Shown here piece by piece: positions 34,613 through 43,966 of a stretch of 64,000 nt of DNA. This DNA is from JAPOXR01 sp963662395 (lineage in GTDB: Bacteria; Pseudomonadota; Alphaproteobacteria; Rhodobacterales; Rhodobacteraceae). Each line of letters begins with the position of its first letter. The stretch's first letter is position 1. The position numbers and the translations under genes were made by a program. Where the stretch lies: NCBI GenBank assembly GCA_963662395.1, contig OY759511.1:4712001-4776000 (forward strand). The letters run 5' to 3'. The notes beneath the pieces were generated by a model that was not told where the DNA came from, made no database searches, and worked only from the letters and a program-made list of their open reading frames with translations.

Positions 34613-35572
34613 TCAGGCCGACCTCCCGGCCATCTCGATGGCACTTTCCGCCATGCCCTCGGGAGACATGCCGAATTCGTCCAGCAGGAAGCCGGCCGAA
34701 CCGGTGGGTGCGAAGATCCCCGGAACGCCGAGGCGCCGCACACGCACGGGCGCCCTCTCGGCGACCACCTCGGCGACCGCGCTGCCCAGGCCTCCATGGA
34801 TGCCGTGTTCCTCGCAGGTCAGGATTGCGCCGGTATCCCTGGCCGCCCCGACGATGGCCTCCTCGTCGATCGGTCGCACCGTTGCCATGTTCAGCACCCT
34901 GGCCTCGACGCCCCTGGCCGCCAGTATTCCGGCCGCCGATACCGCCCGGTGCACAAGGGTTCCGTTGGCAATGATGGTGATATCGGTTCCGTCGCGAAGC
35001 ATGTTGGACTTGCCCGGCTCGAAGACGTGTCCCGGGGAGAACAGGTCCGGGACGCCTTCCCTGCTGAGGCGCAGGAATACCGGCCCGGCATGGGCAGCCG
35101 CCCACTCGGTCGCCGCAGCGGTCTCGACCCGGTCAGCGGGCGCCACCACCACGATATTCGGGATTGCCCGCATCCAGGCAAAGTCTTCCGTCGAATGATG
35201 GGTCGATCCCAGCGCCCCGTATGCCATGCCCGAGCTGATCCCGCAGAGCTTGACGTTGGCGTTCGAATAGGCGACATCCACCTTGATCTGTTCCAGGGCG
35301 CGACCGGTCAGGAAGCAGGCGGCCGCACAGACGAAGGGCAGCTTGCCGCCATTGGCCAGTCCGGCGCCCACGCCCACCAGGTTCTGTTCGGCAATGCCGA
35401 CATTGATCAGCCGCTCGGGCCACCTGTTCCTGAAGCCACCCAGCTTGCTCGACCCGACTGAATCGTTGCAGACGGCAACGATGTCCGGATCTCGTGCTGC
35501 CAATGCCTCGAGCGTCGCCGTGAAGGCATCACGGCAATCATGGAGTTCGCCTTCCCTTGCCCGGGCACTCAC
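34613..35572 (-). CDS. Transketolase-like C-terminal subunit
   Basis: A 319-residue protein equivalent to the pyrimidine-binding and C-terminal domains of transketolase. LINVGIAEQNLVGVGAGLA carries the catalytic Glu that activates thiamine diphosphate, and GALGSTHHSTEDFAWMRAIP is a typical substrate-site block. The GTG start overlaps the stop of the N-terminal subunit (GTGA), consistent with equimolar assembly into an alpha2-beta2 enzyme. Split transketolases with an adjacent sugar kinase are usually dedicated to one catabolic pathway rather than to central metabolism. Confidence 0.88.
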   Translation of the reverse strand: MSARAREGELHDCRDAFTATLEALAARDPDIVAVCNDSVGSSKLGGFRNRWPERLINVGIAEQNLVGVGAGLANGGKLPFVCAAACFLTGRALEQIKVDVAYSNANVKLCGISSGMAYGALGSTHHSTEDFAWMRAIPNIVVVAPADRVETAAATEWAAAHAGPVFLRLSREGVPDLFSPGHVFEPGKSNMLRDGTDITIIANGTLVHRAVSAAGILAARGVEARVLNMATVRPIDEEAIVGAARDTGAILTCEEHGIHGGLGSAVAEVVAERAPVRVRRLGVPGIFAPTGSAGFLLDEFGMSPEGMAESAIEMAGRSA

Positions 35573-36420
35573 CGGCTGCGCTCCCCGATACCGGCCGCAG
35601 CCTCCAGCTCCGCCATTCCCCGCTCGAATTGCTCGGCATTCGGCACCTTGTGATGCCAGACAACATCGTCGGTCATGAAGGAGATGCCTTGCCCCTTGTT
35701 GGTATGAGCCACCACGCATCTGGGCTTGCCGTTGCTCGCCCCCGTAGACAGCGCCCGGCAGATTGCCTGCATGTCGTGCCCGTCGATTTCCTCGACCGCC
35801 CAGCCGAAGGCCTCGAGTTTCGGCGACAGCGGAGCGAGATTGTTGGTCTCGGCCAGCCGGGCCCCCTGCTGAAGCCGGTTGTGGTCGATGACAAGTGTCA
35901 AATTGTCCAGTTCGAACTGGGCAGCTGCCATGATGGCCTCCCAGTTCGAGCCCTCCTGCATTTCGCCATCGCCGGTGATGACGAAGGTATGCCAGGCGGC
36001 GTTGCTGATTCTGGCCGCCTTGGCCATGCCGACACCGACCGGCAAACCATGTCCCAGCGGTCCGGTATTGGTCTCGACACCCGGCACCTTGGTGCAATCC
36101 GGGTGGCCGTTCAGGCGCGACCGGGGCTGAAGATAGGTCGCAACCTCGTCCCTCGGAATGAAACCTCTCTCGGACAGGGTGATGTAGAGTGCAAGCGCCG
36201 TGTGCCCCTTGCTGAGCACCAGGCGATCCCGGTCCGGATCCATTGGCGCCTCCGGATCCACGTTCAGGATGTCAAAATACAGGGCTGTCAGAATGTCGAT
36301 GACCGACATCTCTCCGCCAATATGGCCGGCGCCAACTTCAAACACGGTTCGAAGGTCGCGACGACGAATCCGGTTGGCGATGATTTCAAGTTCCTTGTAG
36401 CCCATATTTCCCGTAGGCAT
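35569..36420 (-). CDS. Transketolase-like N-terminal subunit (TPP-binding)
   Basis: A 283-residue protein equivalent to the diphosphate-binding domain of transketolase. AGHIGGEMSVIDILTALYF, RDRLVLSKGHTALALY, GPLGHGLPVGVGMAKAA and the TPP motif GDGEMQEGSNWEAIMAAAQF followed by Asn are present. It starts at the edge of the divergent promoter, where the ATG overlaps one of two inverted 11-base AT-rich sites; a second ATG five codons in is possible. It is first in the operon of two transketolase subunits, FGGY kinase and SorC-type regulator. Confidence 0.88.
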   Translation of the reverse strand: MPTGNMGYKELEIIANRIRRRDLRTVFEVGAGHIGGEMSVIDILTALYFDILNVDPEAPMDPDRDRLVLSKGHTALALYITLSERGFIPRDEVATYLQPRSRLNGHPDCTKVPGVETNTGPLGHGLPVGVGMAKAARISNAAWHTFVITGDGEMQEGSNWEAIMAAAQFELDNLTLVIDHNRLQQGARLAETNNLAPLSPKLEAFGWAVEEIDGHDMQAICRALSTGASNGKPRCVVAHTNKGQGISFMTDDVVWHHKVPNAEQFERGMAELEAAAGIGERSR

Positions 36421-36560
36421 AAATATTCAGATACTAATTTTTCTGCATTTCCTTGCCCATGTCAAGTTGCAGACCGCTGGATTATGCCGGAAACCGTTGG
36501 CAAGGCTTGACAAATCAGGCTATTCAGCGTACGAATTGCCGGTCATTGATGAATATTTAT
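36419..36560. promoter_or_regulatory. Divergent promoter region with an inverted pair of 11-base sites
   Basis: The sequence ATAAATATTCA occurs at 36419-36429 and, inverted, at 36550-36560, each at the edge of a divergently read operon. Between them TTGACA appears on both strands. The plus-strand copy (36507-36512) is followed after 17 bases by TACGAA. The two identical AT-rich arms in GC-rich DNA are the obvious candidate operator for the SorC-type regulator, which could loop the region and repress both directions. Confidence 0.6.
36507..36535 (+). promoter_or_regulatory. Candidate sigma-70 promoter of the ABC transporter operon
   Basis: TTGACA, 17-base spacer, then TACGAA. The -35 is perfect and the -10 is weak. 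It lies about 50-75 bases before the permease start. Confidence 0.4.
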
Positions 36561-36583
36561 TCTGAATGAGGACAAGAAACGGT

Positions 36584-37573
36584 ATGAGCCCCGCTACAGC
36601 CGATGGCGACAGGAAGTTTCGGTTCAAATTGCCATTCTCGCCGGGCCGGGCCACCGGGCCGCTGATCGGATTATTGCTGCTTTGCGTGTTTCTCAGCATC
36701 GCCACCGATTCGTTCCTGTCGGTCCGCAATTTCCTGAATATCCTCGACCAGATCACGGTTATCGGCATCATTGCCGTCGGCATGACCTTCGTCATCCTCA
36801 TTGCCGGCATTGACCTGTCGGTCGGCTCGGTGCTGGCACTGTCGATGATGGTGCTGGGTTATCTGAATGTCGAGGCCGGCCTGCCGATGTTCATTGCCAT
36901 CCCGGGCGGGTTGGCCGCGGCAGCTGTCGCCGGGCTGGTATCGGGCCTGATCATCACCGAGTTCAGGGTGCCGCCATTCATCGCCACGCTGGCGATGATG
37001 TCGATGGCGCGCGGGCTTGCGAACATGATCACCAACGGCTCCCAGATCATCGGCTTTCCGCCCTGGTTCAACATGGGCGCAATCATCAGGCATGGCGGTA
37101 TCCTCACCATGACCGTTGCCGTCATGCTGGTGGTCTTCGTGGTTGCGATCCTCTACCAGCGCTTCCGCGAAGGGGGGCGGGCGCTCTACGCCATCGGTGG
37201 CAACCCCGAAGTGGCCCGACTTGCCGGGATCAACGTCAAGCGTGCGACCGTCCTGGTCTATACCATGTGTGCGGCACTTTCCGGGCTTGCCGGAATTCTG
37301 CTGGCTGCACGCCTGGACGCGGTGCAGCCAAGCATCGGCTTTGCCTACGAACTTGATGCCATTGCTGCAGTGGTCATCGGCGGCACCAGCCTTGCCGGAG
37401 GCACTGGCGGCGTTGGCGGCACCATCATCGGCGTGCTGATCATCGGCGTGCTCCGGAACGGTTTGAATCTGCTGAGCGTCTCGCCATTCCTGCAGGCAGT
37501 GATCATTGGCCTCGTCATCGTCCTCGCAGTTGCTGCCGAGACCTTCAAATACAGAAGCAACAGAAGCAGTTGA
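36584..37573 (+). CDS. RbsC-type sugar ABC transporter permease (CUT2)
   Basis: A 329-residue inner membrane permease with about eight or more hydrophobic helices. LDQITVIGIIAVGMTFVILI, AGIDLSVGSVLALSMM, REGGRALYAIGGNPEVARLA and AAVVIGGTSLAGGTGGVGGT are the signatures of ribose-type (CUT2) permeases. An ATG at 36566 is also in frame, but GAGGA precedes the 36584 ATG. It is first of the rightward arm. Substrate is expected to be a monosaccharide or polyol matching the kinase and dehydrogenases. Confidence 0.9.
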   Translation: MSPATADGDRKFRFKLPFSPGRATGPLIGLLLLCVFLSIATDSFLSVRNFLNILDQITVIGIIAVGMTFVILIAGIDLSVGSVLALSMMVLGYLNVEAGLPMFIAIPGGLAAAAVAGLVSGLIITEFRVPPFIATLAMMSMARGLANMITNGSQIIGFPPWFNMGAIIRHGGILTMTVAVMLVVFVVAILYQRFREGGRALYAIGGNPEVARLAGINVKRATVLVYTMCAALSGLAGILLAARLDAVQPSIGFAYELDAIAAVVIGGTSLAGGTGGVGGTIIGVLIIGVLRNGLNLLSVSPFLQAVIIGLVIVLAVAAETFKYRSNRSS

Positions 37574-37682
37574 GGATGGGGCAGACGGACAATCTGCGCC
37601 CCGCATCCAGACAGCCCGAGTCGTCGGGCTCAAACAGGTCCCAACCAGTTCACGTGGACCACAAAACCAAGGAGAAACATCC

Positions 37683-38624
37683 ATGAAACTCAACCTGAAA
37701 CCACTCCTCGCGGCAACCGCAATGGTTGCGGCGGTCGGGACCGCATCCGCACAGGGTGTCGGAATCGAGAAGATAGGATTGGCCGTCCCGAACCTGCAGG
37801 CGGATTTCTTCAACCAGATCAAGCTTGGTGTCGAAGGTTATGCCGGCAAACTGGGCATCGAGGTCATCGTGGTTGACGCCAAGAATGACACCGCCACCCA
37901 GGTCAGCCAGGTCCAGGACCTGATTACCCAGGGCATCGATGCATTCATCTACATTCCCGCCGGTGCGGCCGCTGCTGCCGTCCCGACCCGCCTCGCACGT
38001 GCTGAGGGTATTCCGGTCATCAACGTGGACCGTGAGCCCGAGGGCGCACCGGGCGACACCGTGATCTATGGCGAGAACATCCTGTCTGCCTACCAGGTCT
38101 GCTCGCACATCATCGGCCTGGCCGGTGGCGAAGGCAAGATGGTCATCATTCACGGGCAGAAGGGAACGACTCCCGAAGTCCAGCGCTACCAGGGCTGCGA
38201 GCGTGCAATCAATGAAAACCCGGGCATCGAGCTGGTCGCCCAGCAATGGAGCCAGATGTGGTCTCCGGACGAGGGATTCTCGATTGCCCAGAACATGCTG
38301 CAGGCCCATCCGGATACCAGGGTCATCTTCGGCCAGGCTGACGGGCTGGCCATGGGCGCCGCCAAGGCTGTCGAAGTGGCCGGTATGGCTGACCAGGTCA
38401 TCGTCGGCGGATATGATGGTGACGTCGCGGCGCTGGAATCGCTTTCGGCCTGTGACACGCCATTCATCGTGACCGCCACGCAGAGCACCCAGGCCATGGG
38501 CGTTCTGGCGGTGAATTCGGCCATCGCGGTTGCCCACGGCGCCTCGGTTCCGGCTCGCCAGATTCCGAACGCGGTGCTGACAACCTGTGACAACGCGCAA
38601 CAGTTTGTCGAAATGCACCCGTAA
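37683..38624 (+). CDS. RbsB-type periplasmic sugar-binding protein
   Basis: A 313-residue periplasmic-binding protein with a signal peptide (LLAATAMVAAVGTASAQ) and type I periplasmic fold. The first strand is IGLAVPNLQADFFNQIKLG, followed by LITQGIDAFIYIPAGAAAA, IPVINVDREP and VGGYDGDVAALESL. An AAGGAG ribosome site lies eight bases before the ATG. It contains two Cys (VCSHII, GCERAI) plus SACDTPF and TTCDNA, which could pair as disulfides. It delivers substrate to the adjacent permease. Confidence 0.9.
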   Translation: MKLNLKPLLAATAMVAAVGTASAQGVGIEKIGLAVPNLQADFFNQIKLGVEGYAGKLGIEVIVVDAKNDTATQVSQVQDLITQGIDAFIYIPAGAAAAAVPTRLARAEGIPVINVDREPEGAPGDTVIYGENILSAYQVCSHIIGLAGGEGKMVIIHGQKGTTPEVQRYQGCERAINENPGIELVAQQWSQMWSPDEGFSIAQNMLQAHPDTRVIFGQADGLAMGAAKAVEVAGMADQVIVGGYDGDVAALESLSACDTPFIVTATQSTQAMGVLAVNSAIAVAHGASVPARQIPNAVLTTCDNAQQFVEMHP

Positions 38625-38651
38625 GGGAATTGGAGACAGCGTCGTTTTCCG

Positions 38652-40193
38652 GTGAGCAGCCCCATGGCCTCCGAAAGCACGGCTCCGATCCTGTCCCTTC
38701 GCGGAATTCGCAAATCCTTCGGGCCAACCGAGGTTCTGCACGGGATAGACATGGATGTCCATGCCGGCGAGGTGGTGGCGCTACTCGGTGAAAACGGCGC
38801 TGGCAAGTCCACGGTTTCAAACGTCATTTCCGGGGCGGTGTTTCCAAGCGCCGGCCGGATGACCTGGCAGGGCGCACCCTATGCGCCCGCCAATCCCAGG
38901 GAAGCGATCGATGCCGGCGTCGGCATGATTCACCAGGAATTGTCGCTGCTTCCTCATGTATCCATCGCCGAGAATGTCTTTGTCGGCCGCTACCTGACCC
39001 GGCGCGGTCGTGTCGACCGTGCCGAAATGGAACGGCGCGCCCAGCAGGGTATCAGGAGGCTGGGGCTGGACGTATCGGCAAAGCGGGTGGTCGACGGGTT
39101 GTCGACTGCCAACCAGCAACTGATCGAGATTGCCAAGGCGCTGACACTGAATGCCAGGCTCCTCATCCTTGACGAGCCGACGGCGGCCCTCGGAGGCGCC
39201 GAGACCAAGCTGCTGTTCAAGCAGATCGAGACGCTCAAGTCGGAAGGGGTGGGGATCATCTACATCTCGCACCGGCTCGAGGAGATCAAGCAGATCGCCG
39301 ACCGCATCATCGTGTTGCGGGACGGGGACAAGGTTCGGGAGTTCGATACTGCCAACCTGCCGGTGAGGCTCATCGTCGAGGCCATGGTCGGCCGCAGCAT
39401 GGAGCGCATGTTCCCTGCCATACCAACCCCGGGTGACGAGACCGTGCTCGAGATTCGTGACCTGTCATCACCACGGGGAACATTTGCCGATGTGAGCTTC
39501 GATGTCAGGGCCGGCGAAATCTTCGGCATCGCCGGCCTGGTCGGGGCCGGCAGGACCGATCTCGTCCGCGCCATCGCCGGTGCCGACCCGATTTCCTCCG
39601 GCACGATCTGTCTGGATGGCGAAGACATCACGCCGCGAGGTCCGGCCGATGCGATCAGGAGGGGCATCATCCTCGTGCCCGAGGACCGGAAATTGCAGGG
39701 GCTGATCCTGATCCACAGCATCCAGGACAATTTTGCCTACGCCAATTTTGAATCGGTCGGGAACTCCGGCTGGGTCAGCGGCCGCCGCGTGCGGCGATTT
39801 GCCGCCGAGAATATCGAGAGATTCGGCGTCAAGGGGCTCGGCCACCAGAACGCCAACGAGATGTCGGGCGGCAACCAGCAAAAGGTCGTGCTGGCCAAGT
39901 GGCTCTCCAGGAACCCCCGTGTTGTCCTGCTTGACGAGCCAACCCGCGGCATCGATGTCGGCGCGCGCTCCTCGATCTACGACCTCATCGTCGAGCTGGC
40001 CGGGCAGGGTATTGCCGTGGTGGTTGTCAGTTCCGAACTCGAGGAAGTCATGGGTGTCTCCAACCGCATCATGGTCATGTCGGAGGGGCGCCAGACCGGC
40101 ATCCTGGACCAGAAGGAGGCCAATGACGTGTTTGTCATGGAACTGGCAACGGCCGGGCACTCCAGGGCATTCGACCAGGGAACAGCTGGCTGA
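38652..40193 (+). CDS. RbsA-type sugar ABC transporter ATPase
   Basis: A 513-residue double ATPase of the ribose family. The first domain has Walker A GENGAGKST (residues 46-54), signature LSTANQQLIEIAKAL, Walker B LLILDEPTAALG and H-loop YISHRLEE. The second domain has the degenerate Walker A GLVGAGRTD, signature MSGGNQQKVVLAKWL and VVLLDEPTRGIDVGA, the usual asymmetric arrangement. A GTG at 38652 is used; ATG 38664 is possible. It energises import through the RbsC-like permease. Confidence 0.92.
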   Translation: MSSPMASESTAPILSLRGIRKSFGPTEVLHGIDMDVHAGEVVALLGENGAGKSTVSNVISGAVFPSAGRMTWQGAPYAPANPREAIDAGVGMIHQELSLLPHVSIAENVFVGRYLTRRGRVDRAEMERRAQQGIRRLGLDVSAKRVVDGLSTANQQLIEIAKALTLNARLLILDEPTAALGGAETKLLFKQIETLKSEGVGIIYISHRLEEIKQIADRIIVLRDGDKVREFDTANLPVRLIVEAMVGRSMERMFPAIPTPGDETVLEIRDLSSPRGTFADVSFDVRAGEIFGIAGLVGAGRTDLVRAIAGADPISSGTICLDGEDITPRGPADAIRRGIILVPEDRKLQGLILIHSIQDNFAYANFESVGNSGWVSGRRVRRFAAENIERFGVKGLGHQNANEMSGGNQQKVVLAKWLSRNPRVVLLDEPTRGIDVGARSSIYDLIVELAGQGIAVVVVSSELEEVMGVSNRIMVMSEGRQTGILDQKEANDVFVMELATAGHSRAFDQGTAG

Positions 40194-40270
40194 TTGGTGG
40201 GAAACACGCATGGCGGCCGGTTGATGCAGGCGATGTCGTCATGCGCCATGGCAATGACAGGGAGAGCAGC

Positions 40271-41053
40271 ATGAAACGATTTGCCGGCAAGACCGTCGTC
40301 GTCACCGGCGCCGGCAGGGGCATCGGGCTGGCCATGGCCGAGCGGTTTGCCGCCGAGGGCGCCTCGCTGGTGCTGGCCTCGATCGAGGAGCAGGTCGAGG
40401 AGGCCGCCGGCAGGTTGCGCGCATCCGGGGCCGACGCCATCGGCATCCCGTGCGACGTGACCGACAGGCCGGCCGTCGAGAATCTCTACCACCGGGCGGT
40501 GGCGGCATTCGGAGCGGTGGACATCTCGGTGCAGAATGCCGGGATCATCACCATCGGGAAGATCGAGGATCTCACCGAGACCGAGTGGGACGACACCATG
40601 GCCGTCAACACCAAGGGCGCCTTCCTGTGCTGCCGGGAGGCGATCATGCGCATGCGCGAGGCCGGAAGGGGCGGCCGGCTCGTCAACATCGCATCGGGCC
40701 AGGCGCGTGACGGGTTCATCTACACGCCGCATTACGCCGCATCCAAGTTCGGCGTCATGGGAATGACGCAGAGCCTGGCCAAGGAGGTGGCACCCGACGG
40801 CATCACCGTCAACGCCATCTGCCCCGGGATCATCCGGACCCACATGTGGGTCTACAATGACCGGGCCTGGGGCGGGTTGCTGGGCGAGTACGGCCCCGGC
40901 GAGCTCATGGAGGAATGGGTCCGGATGATCCCCATGAAGCGGGCCGGCGAGGGCAGCGATGTCGCCGGGCTGGCGGCGTTTCTGGCCAGTTCCGATGCCG
41001 ACTACATCACCGGCCAGACCATCAATGTCGATGGCGGCCTCATCATGTCCTGA
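40271..41053 (+). CDS. Short-chain dehydrogenase/reductase, first of a pair
   Basis: A 260-residue classical SDR. The NAD(P) loop is VVVTGAGRGIG near residue 10, NAG is in SVQNAGIITIG, and the catalytic Ser, Tyr and Lys are in NIASGQ and HYAASKFGVM. ICPGIIRTHMWVYNDRAW forms the substrate lid, and the C terminus ends TINVDGGLIMS. The ATG at 40271 has GGGAGAG seven bases upstream. In this operon it probably oxidises a polyol or aldose to the ketose that the FGGY kinase phosphorylates; this is inferred from context. Confidence 0.85.
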   Translation: MKRFAGKTVVVTGAGRGIGLAMAERFAAEGASLVLASIEEQVEEAAGRLRASGADAIGIPCDVTDRPAVENLYHRAVAAFGAVDISVQNAGIITIGKIEDLTETEWDDTMAVNTKGAFLCCREAIMRMREAGRGGRLVNIASGQARDGFIYTPHYAASKFGVMGMTQSLAKEVAPDGITVNAICPGIIRTHMWVYNDRAWGGLLGEYGPGELMEEWVRMIPMKRAGEGSDVAGLAAFLASSDADYITGQTINVDGGLIMS

Positions 41054-41080
41054 CATGCCGGCACCCCGGCGGAGAACCAG

Positions 41081-41869
41081 ATGACCGAAATCACCCTCGA
41101 TGCACCCTCACTGTTCGACCTGGCAGGTCGGGTGGCCCTGGTGACCGGTGCCGGCAGCGGGATCGGGCAGCGCATCGCCCTGGGGCTGGCGCAATCGGGC
41201 GCCGACATCGCCGGCCTGGACCGGCGCACCGATTCGGGGCTTGCCGATACCGTGCAGATGGTCGCGAAGGCGGGAGGGAGTGCGATCGCCATCCATGCCG
41301 ATGTCACCGACCGGGCGGCGCTGGATGCGGCCGTTGCCCGCACCGAGAGCGAGCTGGGCCCGCTGGGCATTGCCGTCAATGCCGCCGGCATCGCCAATGC
41401 CGGCCCGGCCGAGGAGATGGACGAGGAGCAGTACCAGACCCTCATGGACATCAACATGAAGGGTATCTTCCTGTCCTGCCAGGCCGAGGCCGGGGCGATG
41501 CTGCGGCATGGCAGGGGATCGATCGTCAACATTGCCTCGATGTCCGGGGTGATCGTCAACCGCGGCCTGATGCAGGTGCACTACAACGCCTCCAAGGCCG
41601 GCGTGATCCACATGTCGAAATCGATGGCCATGGAATGGGTCCATCGGGGAGTCAGGGTCAACTCGATCAGCCCCGGCTACACGGCGACGCCGATGAACAC
41701 CCGCCCCGAAATGGTGCACCAGACCAGGGAATTCGAGGCCCAGACGCCGATGCAGCGCATGGCGAGTGTCGACGAGATGGTCGGGCCAGCCATATTCCTG
41801 GCCAGCGATGCCTCGTCATACTGCACCGGCCACGACCTGCTGGTCGATGGCGGCTTCTGCTGCTGGTGA
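41081..41869 (+). CDS. Short-chain dehydrogenase/reductase, second of a pair
   Basis: A 262-residue classical SDR starting 27 bases after the first, with GGCGGAG before its ATG. VALVTGAGSGIGQRIALGLA binds the dinucleotide, an Asp follows in GLDRRTDS (NAD preference likely), and NIASMSGVIVNR with HYNASKAGVI holds the catalytic triad. SPGYTATPMNTRPEM is the lid. It is not a close duplicate of its neighbour: motifs differ throughout. It resembles polyol (arabitol- or sorbitol-type) dehydrogenases in arrangement. It closes the rightward arm of the catabolic cluster. Confidence 0.85.
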   Translation: MTEITLDAPSLFDLAGRVALVTGAGSGIGQRIALGLAQSGADIAGLDRRTDSGLADTVQMVAKAGGSAIAIHADVTDRAALDAAVARTESELGPLGIAVNAAGIANAGPAEEMDEEQYQTLMDINMKGIFLSCQAEAGAMLRHGRGSIVNIASMSGVIVNRGLMQVHYNASKAGVIHMSKSMAMEWVHRGVRVNSISPGYTATPMNTRPEMVHQTREFEAQTPMQRMASVDEMVGPAIFLASDASSYCTGHDLLVDGGFCCW

Positions 41870-42108
41870 GGATTCTCACCCGAGAGCATGGACCTGTCGG
41901 TGACCTGCATGAGGAGGTCCGGACTTTTCGTTACGGTCGCCATGGACCAGAGCATGCCAAGGTACGGAAGGCCAGTTCTCAACTGTTGTGGGTTCACCAA
42001 ACCCGCGTGTCGGGCGAGGCCGCCACGCCGGAGGGGGTTGAGATAGGGCAAGGAAATTCGGGCTTGGGGAGCCAGTGCCGAGAAAGGCATTGACACCCAT
42101 GGCGGCTC

Positions 42109-43966
42109 TCAAACGTCCATCAGTCGGTCTGGCGACCAGCACTGTTTTGCCAGAGCAATGTAGAGTGCTTGCCGGTCATCCAGGTCTGCCTTCCTGAATG
42201 CTCGCTTGGGAGCAAATGGCAGGTTCGTTCTTTCCCTGAAGTTTCGGAACCCTGGCTGGTTCTCGTAGGCGATGGGATGTAGCGACTGGGCCAGCAAGTT
42301 CTGCTTGGCGTAGTGATTGACCTTCTGCTCGAATGTCATATCGCCGTAGCTGGCATTGTCAGGTGCCGGAAGCAGGACAAGCCCGCCGATCCGGTTACGA
42401 TAGGCTGCGAAATCAGCCTGGTGGCCGAACTCATCCTCAAATCGCTCGGGGCGATCAGCCCAGATGTGTTCGATCTGGTAGCCGCCCTTCCTGGCAGACC
42501 GTTTCGCATATTCCGGGTAGCGAGCCTCTTCGCCCGACTGGACTTCGGCGTATTCCGTCAAGCGCGCCAGCAGACGATGCACCTGCGGCCCATTGTTGCC
42601 ATGCAGGCGGAACGCCTCCTGGGTCTCGAAATCAATATATTCATCTCGGTCCGCTCCCTCGGCCGACAGGCGACTGATCAGATCGGCTCTGAGCGCCTCG
42701 AACTCCAAACTCCGGATTGCCTTCATGATAAGAAAGGCCCTGTATTGCATCGTGGAATGGTCGATCGCTTTGAAGTTCCACATCCTTCTGGCCAGCATGA
42801 TCTCAACGAATATCGCGACAAGTCGCATCTTGCGGGTCACCGTGTCGTCGTCATCTTCCACCCGAAGCGGGGCCAGCATCATTGGATATTGCAGGGTGAA
42901 GCTGTTCTGAGCGTTGAAGAAAATCGAGGTGAGTCCGTCGGTGTAGGCCTCGGCGGCAAGACGGGCACGGTTGTAGGCTCGGGCGTAGAAGCGGAAGTCT
43001 TTGGTGACGAATGATGTGAACTCGGTGCTTGATTTTAGACCGACACGAGTCCGGTTCTCCCGCACCCAGCGGTGGAATTCGGTGCCGAGCTTGTCAAAGT
43101 CCTCCGGCTTGGCCTCCGCCCTGCGTTCCCTTATCTTGTCGGCATACTGACTACGCAGCCAAGCCTTGACGCAACTGGCATCTTCGTCCTTGCCGAGATC
43201 AAGTAGTTTTGCAGTCTGGTGCTTCCAGGCGTCGCCCGCCTGGGCACGACTGTTATCGTCGGTGATGTTGGCGAGCAGGTAACCCTTTAGCATGTCCGCT
43301 GGAGTCAGCGACAGACCTCGATCGTTCATTGTCTCGAAGATCGTGTAGGCGTCGTCGTCTGAGAATGCCGTGATCTCCACCAGCATGACCCTTTCGGTCA
43401 ACCAGTCGAGGAAGTATGGGAGAGCGTCGCCCCGAAGGTCTTCAGGAAAGATATCGGCGATGTCATTGTAGCGGTTGATCAGGTTCAAGACGGAGACAGA
43501 CTCATTTGTCGGATCGGGGCTCTCACCGTCGATCAGCGCTCGGAGGCAGGCGTTGCGTTCCTGGACATCTAGGTTGAAGGAATGGCTTCCATATTTGGTC
43601 GAATAAATGAGGTTGGAGACCTCAACCCGACTTTCGGGGGGGGCTGTCTTTTTTCTGAAGGCCATCAAGATAGATCAGGAGGAGCGTGAGCGAAGTCAGT
43701 CTTTGCTGACCGTCAACGATAAAGCGGTCACTATCCTTGTTCTTGTTGGAGATGATTACCGAGCCGAGAAAGTATTGCCCATAGCGGGCAACGTCCTTGC
43801 GACCATGATCGGGTTGGTAATCAAGCAGAAACCGGCTGGTCAGGTCCTCGACAAGCTCTCTGACCTGCTTGCGCTCCCACTTGTAATCTCGCTGATAGTA
43901 GTCGATTCGAAATTTCTGCCCGAGAAGGGACTTCACCGATCTGTCGTCGCCTTGAATACTGCTCAT
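42109..43966 (-). pseudogene. GmrSD-like DUF262-DUF1524 restriction gene, frameshifted in a C8 run
   Basis: Two frames together encode one protein. The N-terminal part (ATG 43966, AGGAG ten bases upstream) has DYYQRDYKWE and FIVDGQQRLTSLTLLL, the DUF262 ParB-like nuclease motif DGQQR. The C-terminal part has the DUF1524 HNH-type block QIEHIWADRPERF and NRIGGLVLLPAPDN. They are separated at a run of eight C (43636-43643 on this strand). Removing one base gives an uninterrupted 618-residue protein, typical of single-chain GmrSD-type type IV restriction enzymes that attack modified phage DNA. The break may be real decay, phase variation, or a sequencing error. Confidence 0.8.
43636..43643. repeat. 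Eight-base homopolymer at the frameshift of the DUF262 gene
   Basis: A run of eight G on the plus strand (C on the coding strand) exactly where the two frames of the restriction gene meet. Homopolymer runs of this length are slippery in replication and error-prone in sequencing. Confidence 0.85.

Noticed and set aside
41870..42108. Possible insertion-sequence end between the second SDR and the DUF262 gene
   Set aside because: No inverted repeat partner, no target duplication and no transposase similarity could be found in about 240 bases.
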